Positions 8,164-15,988 of a DNA stretch of 32,933 bases are shown piece by piece. Within the stretch, counting starts at the first letter, position 1. Every line of letters starts with the position of its first letter. The stretch covers positions 1 to 32,933 of the forward strand of contig CAYXMY010000018.1 in NCBI GenBank assembly GCA_964466155.1. The letters run 5' to 3'. The stretch comes from Caenibius sp964466155. Its GTDB lineage: Bacteria > Pseudomonadota > Alphaproteobacteria > Sphingomonadales > Sphingomonadaceae. The position numbers and the translations under genes are program-made. The notes beneath the pieces are model-generated. The model did no database searches, was not told where the DNA came from, and was given only the letters and a program-made list of their open reading frames with translations.

Positions 8164-8216
8164 TGAACGCGCCTGCGCAGGTGTTCAGCCGGTACACGTG
8201 TCAAACACGGTGCCGG
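8164..8216. repeat. Two adjacent inverted repeats upstream of the sleB-like gene
   Basis: The perfect 10-bp palindrome CCTGCGCAGG (8172-8181) lies inside a looser dyad with TGAAC (8164-8168) and GTTCA (8183-8187). Immediately next is CCGGTA (8189-8194) paired with TGCCGG (8211-8216), with an inner GTGT/ACAC pair (8198-8201, 8205-8208). On the leftward transcript both fall in the promoter or 5' leader of the hydrolase. They could be operators or leader hairpins; no consensus promoter was assigned. Confidence 0.45.
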
Positions 8217-8336
8217 GCCGAAGAATGGAACCTGCCGGTCGTCCCCCGTCTGCGTGCTAGCCAAAGAACCGAATTGTTCGTTTGACCGCCTGCGCACCCG
8301 ATTTCGGATGCCGCTTTATTTTGCAGTGCAGCAAAG

Positions 8337-8678
8337 TCAATCTTTTTCCGGGTTCACGCCGATGAACCGTTCGGCTTTCGCGATATCCAGCTCGATTATC
8401 CAGATATCGCGATCAAGATTCCTGCGCCGCGCAAGATATTGTGAGAAAGCATCCGGATTCTCGGAATCATCTGTTTTCGTCAGCATCCAGCGGCGATCCC
8501 CGTCCGCTTGCGGCATGCGTTCGAATAGCCGGTTGGCCTGGCCATTTTCGCAGCAAACGACGAGAATGGTGCCCGCATCGCGCTCCCCCTTGGCCAGCAC
8601 TGTCGCGAAGCCGCCAGCGGCTTCGACTGCCCGGAGAAGCCCGCTGACTTCGATATGGGCGGGCAGGCGGGTGTCCAT
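8337..8678 (-). CDS. DUF1491 family protein
   Basis: The 113-aa cytoplasmic protein matches the alphaproteobacterial DUF1491 pattern. The N-terminal segment is HIEVSGLLRAVEAAGGFATVLAKGERDAGTILVV (about residues 8-41), and the C-terminal helix contains YLARRRNLDRDIWIIELD. It has no signal peptide or membrane segment. Its function is unknown. It is the last gene of the leftward block; its start is 3 nt past the PaaI-type thioesterase stop, so it is almost certainly cotranscribed. The family assignment is from recalled sequence features. Confidence 0.8.
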   Translation of the reverse strand: MDTRLPAHIEVSGLLRAVEAAGGFATVLAKGERDAGTILVVCCENGQANRLFERMPQADGDRRWMLTKTDDSENPDAFSQYLARRRNLDRDIWIIELDIAKAERFIGVNPEKD

Positions 8679-8681
8679 GGC

Positions 8682-9143
8682 CTAGATATGGTATCCCGGC
8701 AGGCTCGACAGCGGAATGTGCGAGCGCATGAAGGTGCCGGTCCCACGGCCGATCTCTTCGCCTTCCTCGTCCACCAGATTGGCCTCCGCCACCAGCACCC
8801 GGCGGCGGCCGCTGATCCAGCGGCCTTCCGCGATGACCCGGCCGGTTTTGACCGGGCGTGTGAAATGAAGATTGAACGAAGTGGTCAGCAGGAAGCGATC
8901 GCTGATCAAGGTGTTGGCGGCATAGAACGCCGCATCGTCCAGCATCTTGAAATAGATCGTGCCATGGGCGGCGCCAGCGGCATGGAAATGCCTTTCCTCA
9001 ATCGAGAAAGTGATGCGCGTGCTGCCTTCGCTCAGGATTTCGAGGCTCGATGCGAACAGGTGATTGACCGGTGCGGAAGCATAGAGCGCTTCCAGCGCGC
9101 GCCAATGCCCCTGCGCACCGCTCAAGGGCGTTTCAGGCGGCAT
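8682..9143 (-). CDS. PaaI-family hotdog thioesterase
   Basis: The 153-aa protein has the PaaI/HotDog core: a FHAAGAAHGTIYFKMLDDAAFYAANT helix region (about residues 58-83) and VKTGRVIAEGRWISGRRRVLVAEANLVDEEG strands, ending in a GRGTGTFMR segment. It probably hydrolyses an acyl-CoA; the substrate is unknown. The start MPPETPLSG at 9143 overlaps the ptsN stop by 11 nt; a longer open frame upstream is only antiphase to ptsN. An alternative ATG at 9158 would give a five-residue longer N-terminus. It lies between ptsN and the DUF1491 gene in one operon. Confidence 0.82.
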   Translation of the reverse strand: MPPETPLSGAQGHWRALEALYASAPVNHLFASSLEILSEGSTRITFSIEERHFHAAGAAHGTIYFKMLDDAAFYAANTLISDRFLLTTSFNLHFTRPVKTGRVIAEGRWISGRRRVLVAEANLVDEEGEEIGRGTGTFMRSHIPLSSLPGYHI

Positions 9144-9594
9144 TCCGGTCGATGACATTGGCGAGCAGGGCGAACAGCGCTTCCTGATCTTCCGCTTCGG
9201 TGAGCGCGGTATGAAGCGCCTCGTCGCGGACCATCCGCGAAATCGCGGCCAGAGCCTGAAGATGGCTAGCCCCGGCCTGTTCCGGCGACAGCAGGCCGAA
9301 CACCAGATCCACCGGCAACCCATCGGCGGCAACGAAATCGACCGAATTTTCGAGACGGAAGAACACCGCCACCGGCCGTTTCAGCCCCGGAACGCGGGCA
9401 TGCGGAATGGCGATGCCACGGCCGAAGGCCGTGCTGCCGAGTTTTTCCCGCTCTTCGATACGTTCGAGAACTTCGACCGCGTCCAGTTCGTAAACATGGG
9501 CAAACCGGTCGGCCAGGGCTTCGAGAATCGCCTGTTTGCTGTCTGCGCGAATGGTCGCGACAGCATCGGGCAAAAGAGAATAAAGCGTAGTCAT
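9133..9594 (-). CDS. ptsN: Nitrogen PTS EIIA protein (PtsN)
   Basis: This is a regulatory phosphoacceptor of the nitrogen phosphotransferase system. The 153-aa protein is a single EIIA domain of fructose/mannitol type. GRGIAIPHARVPGLKRP carries the phosphorylated histidine (His65), and the ADGLPVDLVFGLLSPEQAG segment is typical. The start MTTLYSLLPD is chosen because it matches the family N-terminus; an ATG 30 nt upstream lacks support. It lies 127 bp downstream of hpf, the usual hpf-ptsN neighbourhood, but rpoN is not adjacent. Confidence 0.92.
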   Translation of the reverse strand: MTTLYSLLPDAVATIRADSKQAILEALADRFAHVYELDAVEVLERIEEREKLGSTAFGRGIAIPHARVPGLKRPVAVFFRLENSVDFVAADGLPVDLVFGLLSPEQAGASHLQALAAISRMVRDEALHTALTEAEDQEALFALLANVIDRNAA

Positions 9595-9721
9595 ATAAGA
9601 TAGGCTTCGCGCATGGCGCCGCATCCAGGCAGGGTCAACAGCAATTATCGCGGAAAATCCGCCCGGCCTTTCGCTCTACTGGCCTCGAAAAACCGGACGG
9701 ACTGCTATTGCAACGCCCGGA

Positions 9722-10285
9722 TCAGGACGGTTCGACCCAACCTATCGAGCCATCGTTGCGGCGATAGACCATATTATGCCGTCCCGTGCCAGCGTTTTTG
9801 AAGAACAGCGCATTGGTGTTGCGCAGATCGAGCTGCATCACGGCATCGGACACGGTGGTTTCGGGAATATCGACGCGCGTTTCGGCAATCACCGGCGGCG
9901 CATCCACCGTGACTTCCTCTTCTTCGTCGGCAATGGCGAAGATGGTGTAAGCCGCATCTTCTTCCCGCGCGGCATGGGCGAACTGTTCGCTTCGCCCTTT
10001 CAACCGGCGCTTGTACCGGCGGAGTTGCTTGTCGATCTTCTCCGCCGCGAGATCGAGCGCGGCATGCGCATCGTGGGCGACCGAATGGCCCTTGAGGATG
10101 AGCCCCTGCATCACATGAGTCACAATGTCGCAACTGAATGCGCCGGCAGGTGCTTTCCCGAAGGTAACGTTGGAGGACAACGCGCGACCGAAATACTTCT
10201 CGACAATCCCGTTAAGGCGTTCGGAAGCATGTTCCTGCAGAGCCGCACCGGTTTCCATCTGGTGGCCTGACACGCGAATATCCAT
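9722..10285 (-). CDS. hpf: Ribosome hibernation promoting factor, long form
   Basis: This protein dimerises 70S ribosomes into inactive 100S particles in slow growth. The 187-aa chain has the N-terminal RaiA/YfiA domain (about residues 1-105: MDIRVSGHQMETG, HAALDLAAEKIDKQLRRYKRRLKGR). A linker and the C-terminal dimerisation domain (about residues 130-187: QLDLRNTNALFFKNAGTGRHNMVYRRNDGSIGWVEP) follow, as in long HPF. The ATG at 10285 is chosen because AGGAAGGAG precedes it by about 11 nt; the GTG 12 nt earlier overlaps that site. It follows dnaQ by 39 bp. Confidence 0.94.
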   Translation of the reverse strand: MDIRVSGHQMETGAALQEHASERLNGIVEKYFGRALSSNVTFGKAPAGAFSCDIVTHVMQGLILKGHSVAHDAHAALDLAAEKIDKQLRRYKRRLKGRSEQFAHAAREEDAAYTIFAIADEEEEVTVDAPPVIAETRVDIPETTVSDAVMQLDLRNTNALFFKNAGTGRHNMVYRRNDGSIGWVEPS

Positions 10286-10324
10286 AATATATTCCACTCC
10301 TTCCTTATCGTCCGGCCTGGCCAG

Positions 10325-11011
10325 CTAGCCCGACCAGAGCGGCGATTTGATCGACTCCAGGAATTTCGCGTGGCGTTCCAGTTCTTCCACACTGGCCATA
10401 TGGGGCCGTGCGGGCCGGAACGCGCGTTCGCGAACCCTGGTCGGGGCGGCGGCGATGGCAATCGGATCTTCCACCACGCTGGCAAGTTCGAGCCCGATCT
10501 GCCGCCCGCCGGTCAACTCCACATAGACTTGCGCCAGAAGCTCCGCATCGAGCAGAGCACCGTGCTTCGTGCGATGGCTGCGATCGATACCGTAGCGAGT
10601 GCACAGGGCATCGAGCGAGTTCTTCGCGCCGGGATGACGCACACGGGCGATGGCCACGGTATCCACCATGCGGGTGGTCGATACCGGTTCCAGCCCGCAG
10701 ATATCGAGTTCGGTATTGAGGAAGCCGAAGTCGAAACCGGCATTGTGCGCCACCAGCGGCGCATCGCCCATAAATTCCAGCAGTTCTTCCGCCCGTTCGT
10801 GAAACCGGGGCTTGTCGGACAGGAATGTCTCCGACAAGCCGTGCACCGCTTCCGCTTCTGCGGGCATCGAACGGTCGGGATTGAAATAGGCGTGGAACGT
10901 GCGACCGGTCTGCACCCGGTTGACCATTTCAACGCACCCGATTTCCACCAATCGATCCCCCTTTTTAGGGTCCAGGCCGGTGGTTTCCGTGTCGAAGATG
11001 ATCTCACGCAT
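10325..11011 (-). CDS. dnaQ: DNA polymerase III epsilon subunit, proofreading exonuclease
   Basis: This is the 3'-5' proofreading subunit of the replicative polymerase. The 228-aa protein has ExoI (IIFDTETTGLD, residues 4-14), ExoII (HNAGFDFGFLNTELD) and the ExoIII-epsilon motif (KHGALLDAELLAQVY), together supplying the DEDDh metal ligands. The C-terminal tail (RPARPHMASVEELERHAKF) is where the family binds the alpha subunit. The start MREIIFDTE is chosen because it abuts the catalytic strand; a GTG 18 nt upstream is an alternative. It lies 39 bp from coaE in the leftward operon near the proposed origin. Confidence 0.94.
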   Translation of the reverse strand: MREIIFDTETTGLDPKKGDRLVEIGCVEMVNRVQTGRTFHAYFNPDRSMPAEAEAVHGLSETFLSDKPRFHERAEELLEFMGDAPLVAHNAGFDFGFLNTELDICGLEPVSTTRMVDTVAIARVRHPGAKNSLDALCTRYGIDRSHRTKHGALLDAELLAQVYVELTGGRQIGLELASVVEDPIAIAAAPTRVRERAFRPARPHMASVEELERHAKFLESIKSPLWSG

Positions 11012-11050
11012 TGCTGGCTTACTATCCACCCGCGAGGCGTGGCTGGCAAG

Positions 11051-11650
11051 CTAAATAGAGCCGGTGCGCAAGCTTTCTATCACCTCATGAACGGCGGCGC
11101 GGGTGGCTTCCAGCGTAGTGCCGGTATCGATCACGAAATCGGCCCGTGCGCGCTTTTCCGCATCGGGCACCTGAAGCTCCAGGACATGCGCGAATTTCTT
11201 CGGCGTCATGCCGGGGCGGTCGAGCACGCGGGCACGCTGCACAACCGCCGGAGCCGAAACCACCGCGATGGCATCGACCAGATTCCAGCCGCCCTTTTCG
11301 AACAGCAGCGGCACATCGAACACCACCAGCGGCATGCCCGCGTGTTCGAGCAGGAAGAGTTCGCGCACTTCGGCAACGGCCGGGTGCACAATCGCTTCCA
11401 GCCGTGCGAGCGCTTCGGGATCGCCGAAAACCAGATTGCCCAGCTTGGGCCGATCCAGTCCGGCAGGGCCGGTGGTGCCCGGAAACGCCGCTTCGATGGC
11501 CGGGAGCAACGGTCCCCCGGCGCGCTGCAATTTGTGCACTTCGGCATCGGCATCGAACACCGGCACGCCCGCTTCGCGGAACATCTGCGCCACGGTCGAT
11601 TTGCCCATGCCGATGGAGCCGGTCAGGCCGAGAACGAACGGGCGCGTCAT
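11051..11650 (-). CDS. coaE: Dephospho-CoA kinase
   Basis: This enzyme phosphorylates dephospho-CoA, the last step of coenzyme A synthesis. The 199-aa protein has the P-loop GLTGSIGMGKSTVAQMF (residues 8-24), a DADAEVHKLQ segment for substrate binding, and the VFDVPLLFEKGG lid region. The length is normal. Its ATG overlaps the aroE stop as ATGA (11647-11650), so translation is coupled. Confidence 0.95.
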   Translation of the reverse strand: MTRPFVLGLTGSIGMGKSTVAQMFREAGVPVFDADAEVHKLQRAGGPLLPAIEAAFPGTTGPAGLDRPKLGNLVFGDPEALARLEAIVHPAVAEVRELFLLEHAGMPLVVFDVPLLFEKGGWNLVDAIAVVSAPAVVQRARVLDRPGMTPKKFAHVLELQVPDAEKRARADFVIDTGTTLEATRAAVHEVIESLRTGSI

Positions 11651-12519
11651 GCGGTCAGCAATCCGCGCAAGGCGGCATCGCCATCGCCGCGCGGCGGGGC
11701 GACACCGAAGAACCGTTCAAACGCTTCCGCGGCCTGCCCGATCAGCATGGCCAAGCCATCGACCGTGCGAAACCCCGCCGCCCGCGCAGCCTTCAGCAAA
11801 GGCGTATCCAGCGGATGAGTCACGATATCGTAGACGATGCTGCCCGGCGGTACGTGGCTGAGATCGAAAGCGAGCGGCGCCTGCCCCGCCATGCCCAGAG
11901 GGCTGGCGTTGACCACCACATCGAAACAGCCTTCCCGGTCATCGAAGGGAAAATCGGTGACCTGCGCAAAATGATCGAGCGGGGCGACATGATGTTCCCC
12001 GCCCGGATCGAGTTCATCCAGCAGTGCGCGCGCTTTTTCCGTGTTGCGCCCGGCCAGCACGATCACCACGTTTTCCTGCGCCAGCGCGGCGATGATCGCC
12101 CGCGCCGCGCCGCCCGTGCCGAGCACGCGCGCCATGCGGAACAGATGCTGCCTGGACAGTTCTTCGCGCAAGGGTTCGAGAAAGCCGCCCGCATCGGTGT
12201 TGTAGCCTACCAGCCGCCCGTTTTCCGGCACGATGGTGTTCACCGCACCGATCCGTTCCGCCAGCGGATCGAGCGCGTCGAGCAGCGGAATCACCGCCTG
12301 CTTGTGGGGCATGGTGACATTGCAACCGCGCCACAACGGGTCCGCACGGCGGCTGGCGAGATAATCCGCCAGACCTTCCGCCGTGACATGGGCCGCGCGG
12401 TAATCGGCATCGAGCCCCAGTTGCCCGATCCAGTAGCCATGAATCGCAGGCGATTTGGACTGGACGATCGGATCGCCGATCACTTCGGCATAGGGCCGGT
12501 CCTGCACAGGGCCGCTCAT
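11647..12519 (-). CDS. aroE: Shikimate dehydrogenase (NADP+)
   Basis: This enzyme reduces 3-dehydroshikimate to shikimate in aromatic amino-acid synthesis. The 290-aa protein has the substrate-binding segment VIGDPIVQSKSPAIHGYW, the catalytic-lysine motif NVTMPHKQAV, the Rossmann motif LGTGGAARAIIAAL and VVNASPLGM. The start MSGPVQDRPY at 12519 overlaps the maf stop as ATGA; the frame is open further upstream to 12750, but that part only shadows maf. The length is slightly above the usual 270-280 aa. Confidence 0.95.
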   Translation of the reverse strand: MSGPVQDRPYAEVIGDPIVQSKSPAIHGYWIGQLGLDADYRAAHVTAEGLADYLASRRADPLWRGCNVTMPHKQAVIPLLDALDPLAERIGAVNTIVPENGRLVGYNTDAGGFLEPLREELSRQHLFRMARVLGTGGAARAIIAALAQENVVIVLAGRNTEKARALLDELDPGGEHHVAPLDHFAQVTDFPFDDREGCFDVVVNASPLGMAGQAPLAFDLSHVPPGSIVYDIVTHPLDTPLLKAARAAGFRTVDGLAMLIGQAAEAFERFFGVAPPRGDGDAALRGLLTA

Positions 12520-13115
12520 GCCGCAATCGCCCCCTGATCGCGCAAGGCCCCGAGTACGGCGAGCAGCGGCATGCCCAGTACGGTGAACTGATCCCCGGTT
12601 ATCGCGGCAAACAGATGCGGCCCCAACGCCTCGATCCGGAACACTCCGACGCAGCCGGATACCGCAGGCCATTCGCGTTCGAGATACCAGGCGATGAAAT
12701 CGTCCGACAGATGGCGCACGGCAAGCCGCGCCACATCCGCGTGATGCCACAGGATCTGCCCATCGCGGGCAAGTGCCGCCGCGCTGTGCAGTTCCATCGT
12801 CCGCCCGGAGAAAAACCGCAGATGATCCGCGGCATCGTCCCGGCTGGCCGGTTTGTCGAAACGCCGCCCGTCCACCACGACGAGGGAATCGCTGCCCAGC
12901 ACCAAAGCGCCCGCCATGGTATCGGATACCGCCAGCGCCTTGGCATCGGCAAGCGCCAGCGCGGTATCGTGGGGCAGGGCGCCCGTCAGGCTGGCTTCCA
13001 GCGCGCGCTCATCGATATCGGCGGGCACTGCCCGATAAGCGATACCCACGGCATCGAGCATGGCGCGGCGCGATGCGCTTTTCGACGCAAGCACCAGCGG
13101 GGAAGTGGCATTCAT
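12516..13115 (-). CDS. maf: Maf family nucleoside triphosphate pyrophosphatase
   Basis: This 199-aa protein of the Maf/HAM1-like house-cleaning family hydrolyses non-canonical or modified NTPs. LASKSASRRAMLDAVG (residues 8-23) carries the SxSxRR signature. LVLGSDSLVVVDGRRFDKP gives the catalytic Asp-containing strand, and FSGRTMELHSA is the conserved helix start. In Bacillus, Maf overexpression blocks septation, hence its older name. The ATG overlaps the ppsR stop as ATGA (13112-13115). It is the second gene of the leftward origin-proximal operon. Confidence 0.92.
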   Translation of the reverse strand: MNATSPLVLASKSASRRAMLDAVGIAYRAVPADIDERALEASLTGALPHDTALALADAKALAVSDTMAGALVLGSDSLVVVDGRRFDKPASRDDAADHLRFFSGRTMELHSAAALARDGQILWHHADVARLAVRHLSDDFIAWYLEREWPAVSGCVGVFRIEALGPHLFAAITGDQFTVLGMPLLAVLGALRDQGAIAA

Positions 13116-13957
13116 ATCGGTTTGGGTCCCAATTCATGTGCATCGACGCTGCTGTCCCGTTCGGCCAGCAAGCGCAGGATGGCGGCGGCAGTCTCTTCGA
13201 TGGAGCGGCGTGAAACGTCGATCACCGGCCAATCGTTATCGGCGAACAGGCGCCGGGCGAATTTCAGTTCGCGTTGCACCGCTTCCATATCGACATAATC
13301 GGTCTCGGTCGCCTGATTGAGCGACAACAGGCGATTGCGGCGGATCTGCACCAGCCTGTCCGGCGCGGTGACCAGGCCCACCACCAGCGGTTTGCGCAGA
13401 CTGAACAGTGTTTTTGGCGGCGGGCTTTCCACCACCAGCGGGATATTGGCGACTTTATAGCCGCGATTGGCGAGATAGATCGAAGTCGGCGTCTTGGATG
13501 TGCGCGACACGCCCGCAAGGACGATATCGGCGTCTTCCCAGTCTTCCCAGCCGATCCCGTCATCGTGCGCGATGGTATAGTGGATCGCGCCCACGCGTTC
13601 GAAATAGGCGTCGTCCATCAGGTGCTGGCGGCCGGGGCGGCCTTTCGCTTCCTGCCCCAGTTGATCCTGCAACGCCACCAGCACCGCATCCAGCGCGGAG
13701 ACGCAGGGAAGACTGAGCGCCGAACAGCGGCTTTCGAGCTGCTGGCGGATATCGGGATTGACCAGGGTGAAGATCACCAGCCCCGGATGCGCGGCAATTT
13801 CCGCCATGATCCTGTCGAGATGTTGCTGCGAACGGACCATCGGCCAGAAATGGCGGATGACATCGGCATCGTCGAACTGCGACAAGGCCGCCTTGGCAAT
13901 CATCTCCAGCGTTTCACCGGTGGAATCCGACAGGAGATGGAGGTGCAAACGCTGCAT
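13112..13957 (-). CDS. ppsR: Bifunctional kinase/pyrophosphorylase, PEP synthase or PPDK regulator (DUF299)
   Basis: This protein phosphorylates a PEP-synthesising enzyme with ADP and dephosphorylates it with Pi. It is 281 aa, with the family N-terminus LHLLSDSTGETLEMIAKAAL (residues 6-25), the P-loop-like GVSRTSKTPTS (residues 149-159) and TETDYVDMEAVQRELKFARRLF near the C-terminus. Whether the target is PpsA or PpdK is not visible here. It is the first gene leftward of the proposed origin. By my recollection the corresponding Caulobacter gene (RP001 homologue) flanks Cori on the side opposite hemE. Confidence 0.9.
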   Translation of the reverse strand: MQRLHLHLLSDSTGETLEMIAKAALSQFDDADVIRHFWPMVRSQQHLDRIMAEIAAHPGLVIFTLVNPDIRQQLESRCSALSLPCVSALDAVLVALQDQLGQEAKGRPGRQHLMDDAYFERVGAIHYTIAHDDGIGWEDWEDADIVLAGVSRTSKTPTSIYLANRGYKVANIPLVVESPPPKTLFSLRKPLVVGLVTAPDRLVQIRRNRLLSLNQATETDYVDMEAVQRELKFARRLFADNDWPVIDVSRRSIEETAAAILRLLAERDSSVDAHELGPKPI

Positions 13958-14278
13958 GAATAAAAGTACTTCGGTGCTCTGTGGACAACCTCAGCATAAA
14001 TCACGGGATAAGCTCAGGGACAAGGTCGGGACAGGATTCCATGCCCGATTCCCGACTCCCGATCCGCAAGTTACGGACAAGGGGAAAGACTTATCGACAG
14101 GCTGGGGACAACGGGGACAGCTTTTCATTGACGGTGCACGAACGAGAGTCGCGCGCGCCGCACCCCCTGTTCAGAATGGGAGAAATCAGGCAAGGCAGCG
14201 CAATCCCCGTAATCCACAGCCCAACAGACTCCATCATCCTTCTAGAATCTTTCTTATTTTATTGATTGGACCTGACCG
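13958..14278. other. oriC: Probable chromosome replication origin (oriC)
   Basis: The 321-bp non-coding gap separates ppsR (leftward) from hemE (rightward). DnaA-box-like 9-mers are TGTGGACAA at 13980-13988 (reverse of TTGTCCACA), ACGGGATAA at 14003-14011 (reverse of TTATCCCGT), TTATCGACA at 14091-14099, TGGGGACAA at 14103-14111 (reverse of TTGTCCCCA) and TAATCCACA at 14210-14218. The first, third and last differ from TTATCCACA by one base. An AT-rich tract (about 14241-14268) near hemE could be the unwinding element. Gene orientation switches outward here, and the flanking genes match Caulobacter Cori. No perfect CtrA site was seen. The region also has to hold the promoters of ppsR and hemE. 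Confidence 0.8.
14035..14249. promoter_or_regulatory. Cluster of six GANTC methylation sites in the origin region
   Basis: GANTC occurs at 14035-14039, 14047-14051, 14054-14058, 14146-14150, 14227-14231 and 14245-14249. GANTC is the recognition site of the cell-cycle adenine methylase CcrM in alphaproteobacteria. Roughly one site would be expected by chance in 321 bp of balanced composition, so the cluster is notable. A role in timing of replication or of hemE/ppsR expression is inference. Confidence 0.7.
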
Positions 14279-15304
14279 ATGCCCGGCGCGTTGCTCGATA
14301 CCCTGCACGGACAATCCGTATTTCCCCGCCCGATCTGGCTCATGCGGCAAGCTGGGCGCTACCTGCCAGAGTACCGGGCCTTGCGCGCGCAGAAGGGCGG
14401 TTTTCTCGGGTTAGTCTATGATTCCGAAGCCGCCGCTGAAATCACGCTGCAACCGATCGACAGGTTCGGGTTCGATGGCGCGATCCTGTTTTCGGACATT
14501 CTGATCGTGCCTTATGCCATGGGGCAGAATCTGGAATTCCTGACAGGCGAAGGACCGAGGCTTTCTCCCACGCTCGTCGATCATGCGCTGGCCAGCCTCG
14601 AAGCCGCGCCGGAACGGCTCACCCCGATTTACGAGACCGTTACGCGGGTCCGGGCGCGCCTTGGCCCCAAAACCACTCTTCTCGGCTTTGCAGGCAGCCC
14701 CTGGACCGTCGCGACCTATATGGTCGCGGGCGAAGGCAGCCGCGATCAGCACGTCACCCGCCAGATGGCCTATCGCGATCCGGCGGCATTCCAGGCGATC
14801 GTCGATGCGATAGTTTCGGTGACGATGGAGTATCTGTCAGGCCAGATTCAGGCCGGGGCCGAAGCGATACAGCTGTTCGACAGCTGGGCGGGCAGCCTCG
14901 CCCCCGCGGAATACGAACGCTGGGTGATCGCGCCCAATGCCGCCATCGTAACGCGCCTGCGCGAACGGCACCCTGAAACCCCCATTATCGGCTTTCCCAA
15001 GGGATCGGGCGAAAAATTGCCGGCTTATGCGCGGGAAACTCAAGTCAATGCGGTGGGGATCGATGAAACCGTCGATCCCGTCTGGGCGGCGCAGGCGCTG
15101 CCCGCCGGGCTGCCGGTGCAGGGCAATTTCGATCCGCTGCTGATCGAGGCAGGGGGCGATATGCTGGAAGCGCGTGCGATTGCCTTGCTCGAAGCCTTTG
15201 CCGACCGGCCGCATGTGTTCAACCTCGGCCATGGAATCGGGCAGCATACCCCCATCGCCCATGTCGAGCGGCTGATTGCCGCCGTGCGTGGCTGGAGGGG
15301 GTGA
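14279..15304 (+). CDS. hemE: Uroporphyrinogen decarboxylase
   Basis: This enzyme converts uroporphyrinogen III to coproporphyrinogen III in haem synthesis. The 341-aa cytoplasmic protein has the N-terminal signature RPIWLMRQAGRYLPEYRALR (residues 18-37), the YDSEAAAEITLQPIDRFGFDGAILFSDILIVPYAMG active-site region, GFAGSPWTVATYM and the C-terminal FNLGHGIGQHTP. The length is normal. The ATG at 14279 is the only start that keeps the N-terminus. It is the first rightward gene after the proposed origin and is followed by hemJ after 31 bp, giving two haem genes in a row. Confidence 0.96.
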   Translation: MPGALLDTLHGQSVFPRPIWLMRQAGRYLPEYRALRAQKGGFLGLVYDSEAAAEITLQPIDRFGFDGAILFSDILIVPYAMGQNLEFLTGEGPRLSPTLVDHALASLEAAPERLTPIYETVTRVRARLGPKTTLLGFAGSPWTVATYMVAGEGSRDQHVTRQMAYRDPAAFQAIVDAIVSVTMEYLSGQIQAGAEAIQLFDSWAGSLAPAEYERWVIAPNAAIVTRLRERHPETPIIGFPKGSGEKLPAYARETQVNAVGIDETVDPVWAAQALPAGLPVQGNFDPLLIEAGGDMLEARAIALLEAFADRPHVFNLGHGIGQHTPIAHVERLIAAVRGWRG

Positions 15305-15335
15305 CGGCGGCCTTGCTCTACCTTACATTTCGCCC

Positions 15336-15779
15336 ATGCAGGACGTGCTTTCCATGACCTACCTCTGGCTCAAGGCCGGCCACATCATTTTCGTGATTTT
15401 CTGGATGGCGGGGCTGTTCATGCTGCCGCGCTATTTCGTCTATCATCAGGAGTGCGCGCCGGATTCGCCCGAAAACGCTCAATGGATCGAGCGGGAACGC
15501 AAGCTGCTGAAGATCATCCTCTGGCCTTCGCTGGCGGTGGTGTGGGTTCTGGGGCTGGCGCTGGCGATCAATATCGGGGCGTTCAGCCAGGGCTGGTTCC
15601 ATGCGAAGCTCGCGCTGGTTCTGGTGCTCACGGCCTATCATGTGTGGCTGGCGAACTATGCTGCCGCATTGGCGCGGGGGGAACGCAAGCTCACCGGGCG
15701 GCGGCTCAGGATGTTGAACGAAGTTCCCGGCATCTTCGCCGCGCTGATTGTCATACTGGTGGTGGTCAAACCGTTTTAA
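15336..15779 (+). CDS. hemJ: Protoporphyrinogen IX oxidase HemJ
   Basis: This integral membrane enzyme oxidises protoporphyrinogen IX to protoporphyrin IX and replaces HemG/HemY in many alphaproteobacteria. The 147-aa product has about four hydrophobic helices. The N-terminal YLWLKAGHIIFVIFWMAGLFMLPRYFVYHQE contains the conserved His (His16) of the family, and the C-terminal RMLNEVPGIFAALIVILVVVKPF is also typical. The start is 15336; an ATG at 15354 with AGGACG upstream is a real alternative and would remove six residues. It follows hemE by 31 bp and is probably in the same operon. Confidence 0.9.
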   Translation: MQDVLSMTYLWLKAGHIIFVIFWMAGLFMLPRYFVYHQECAPDSPENAQWIERERKLLKIILWPSLAVVWVLGLALAINIGAFSQGWFHAKLALVLVLTAYHVWLANYAAALARGERKLTGRRLRMLNEVPGIFAALIVILVVVKPF

Positions 15780-15853
15780 GCGCAGGAAATTGATCGAACC
15801 GGCCTCGCTTGCTCGACAACAAGGCTGGCTGACGCGATTCATCGCAGGATCGA

Positions 15854-15882
15854 TTGACGGCGCGCCTTGCGACGCTTATTTC
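15854..15882 (+). promoter_or_regulatory. Possible rho promoter
   Basis: TTGACG (15854-15859) is followed after 17 nt by TATTTC (15877-15882). The -35 is one base from consensus and the -10 matches three of six. It lies in the 209-bp hemJ-rho gap and would leave a leader of about 100 nt before the rho ATG, long enough for rho autoregulation. A weak GTTGC/GCAAC hairpin lies within it at 15902-15923. Confidence 0.35.
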
Positions 15883-15988
15883 AGCGCCACCTTTCCGGCA
15901 GGTTGCATCGTTTCTTGAGCAACGCGGTCCGCTTTCCCCAAGCCCGACAGACCGGCCGGCCACTCACTTAATTTCGGAATCCCGAAAC

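Noticed and set aside
14071..14079. TTACGGACA as an additional DnaA box
   Set aside because: Three mismatches to TTATCCACA in the core; too weak to count.
13958..14278. CtrA binding site TTAA-N7-TTAA in the origin, as in Caulobacter
   Set aside because: No copy, perfect or with one mismatch in each half, was found by eye in the gap.
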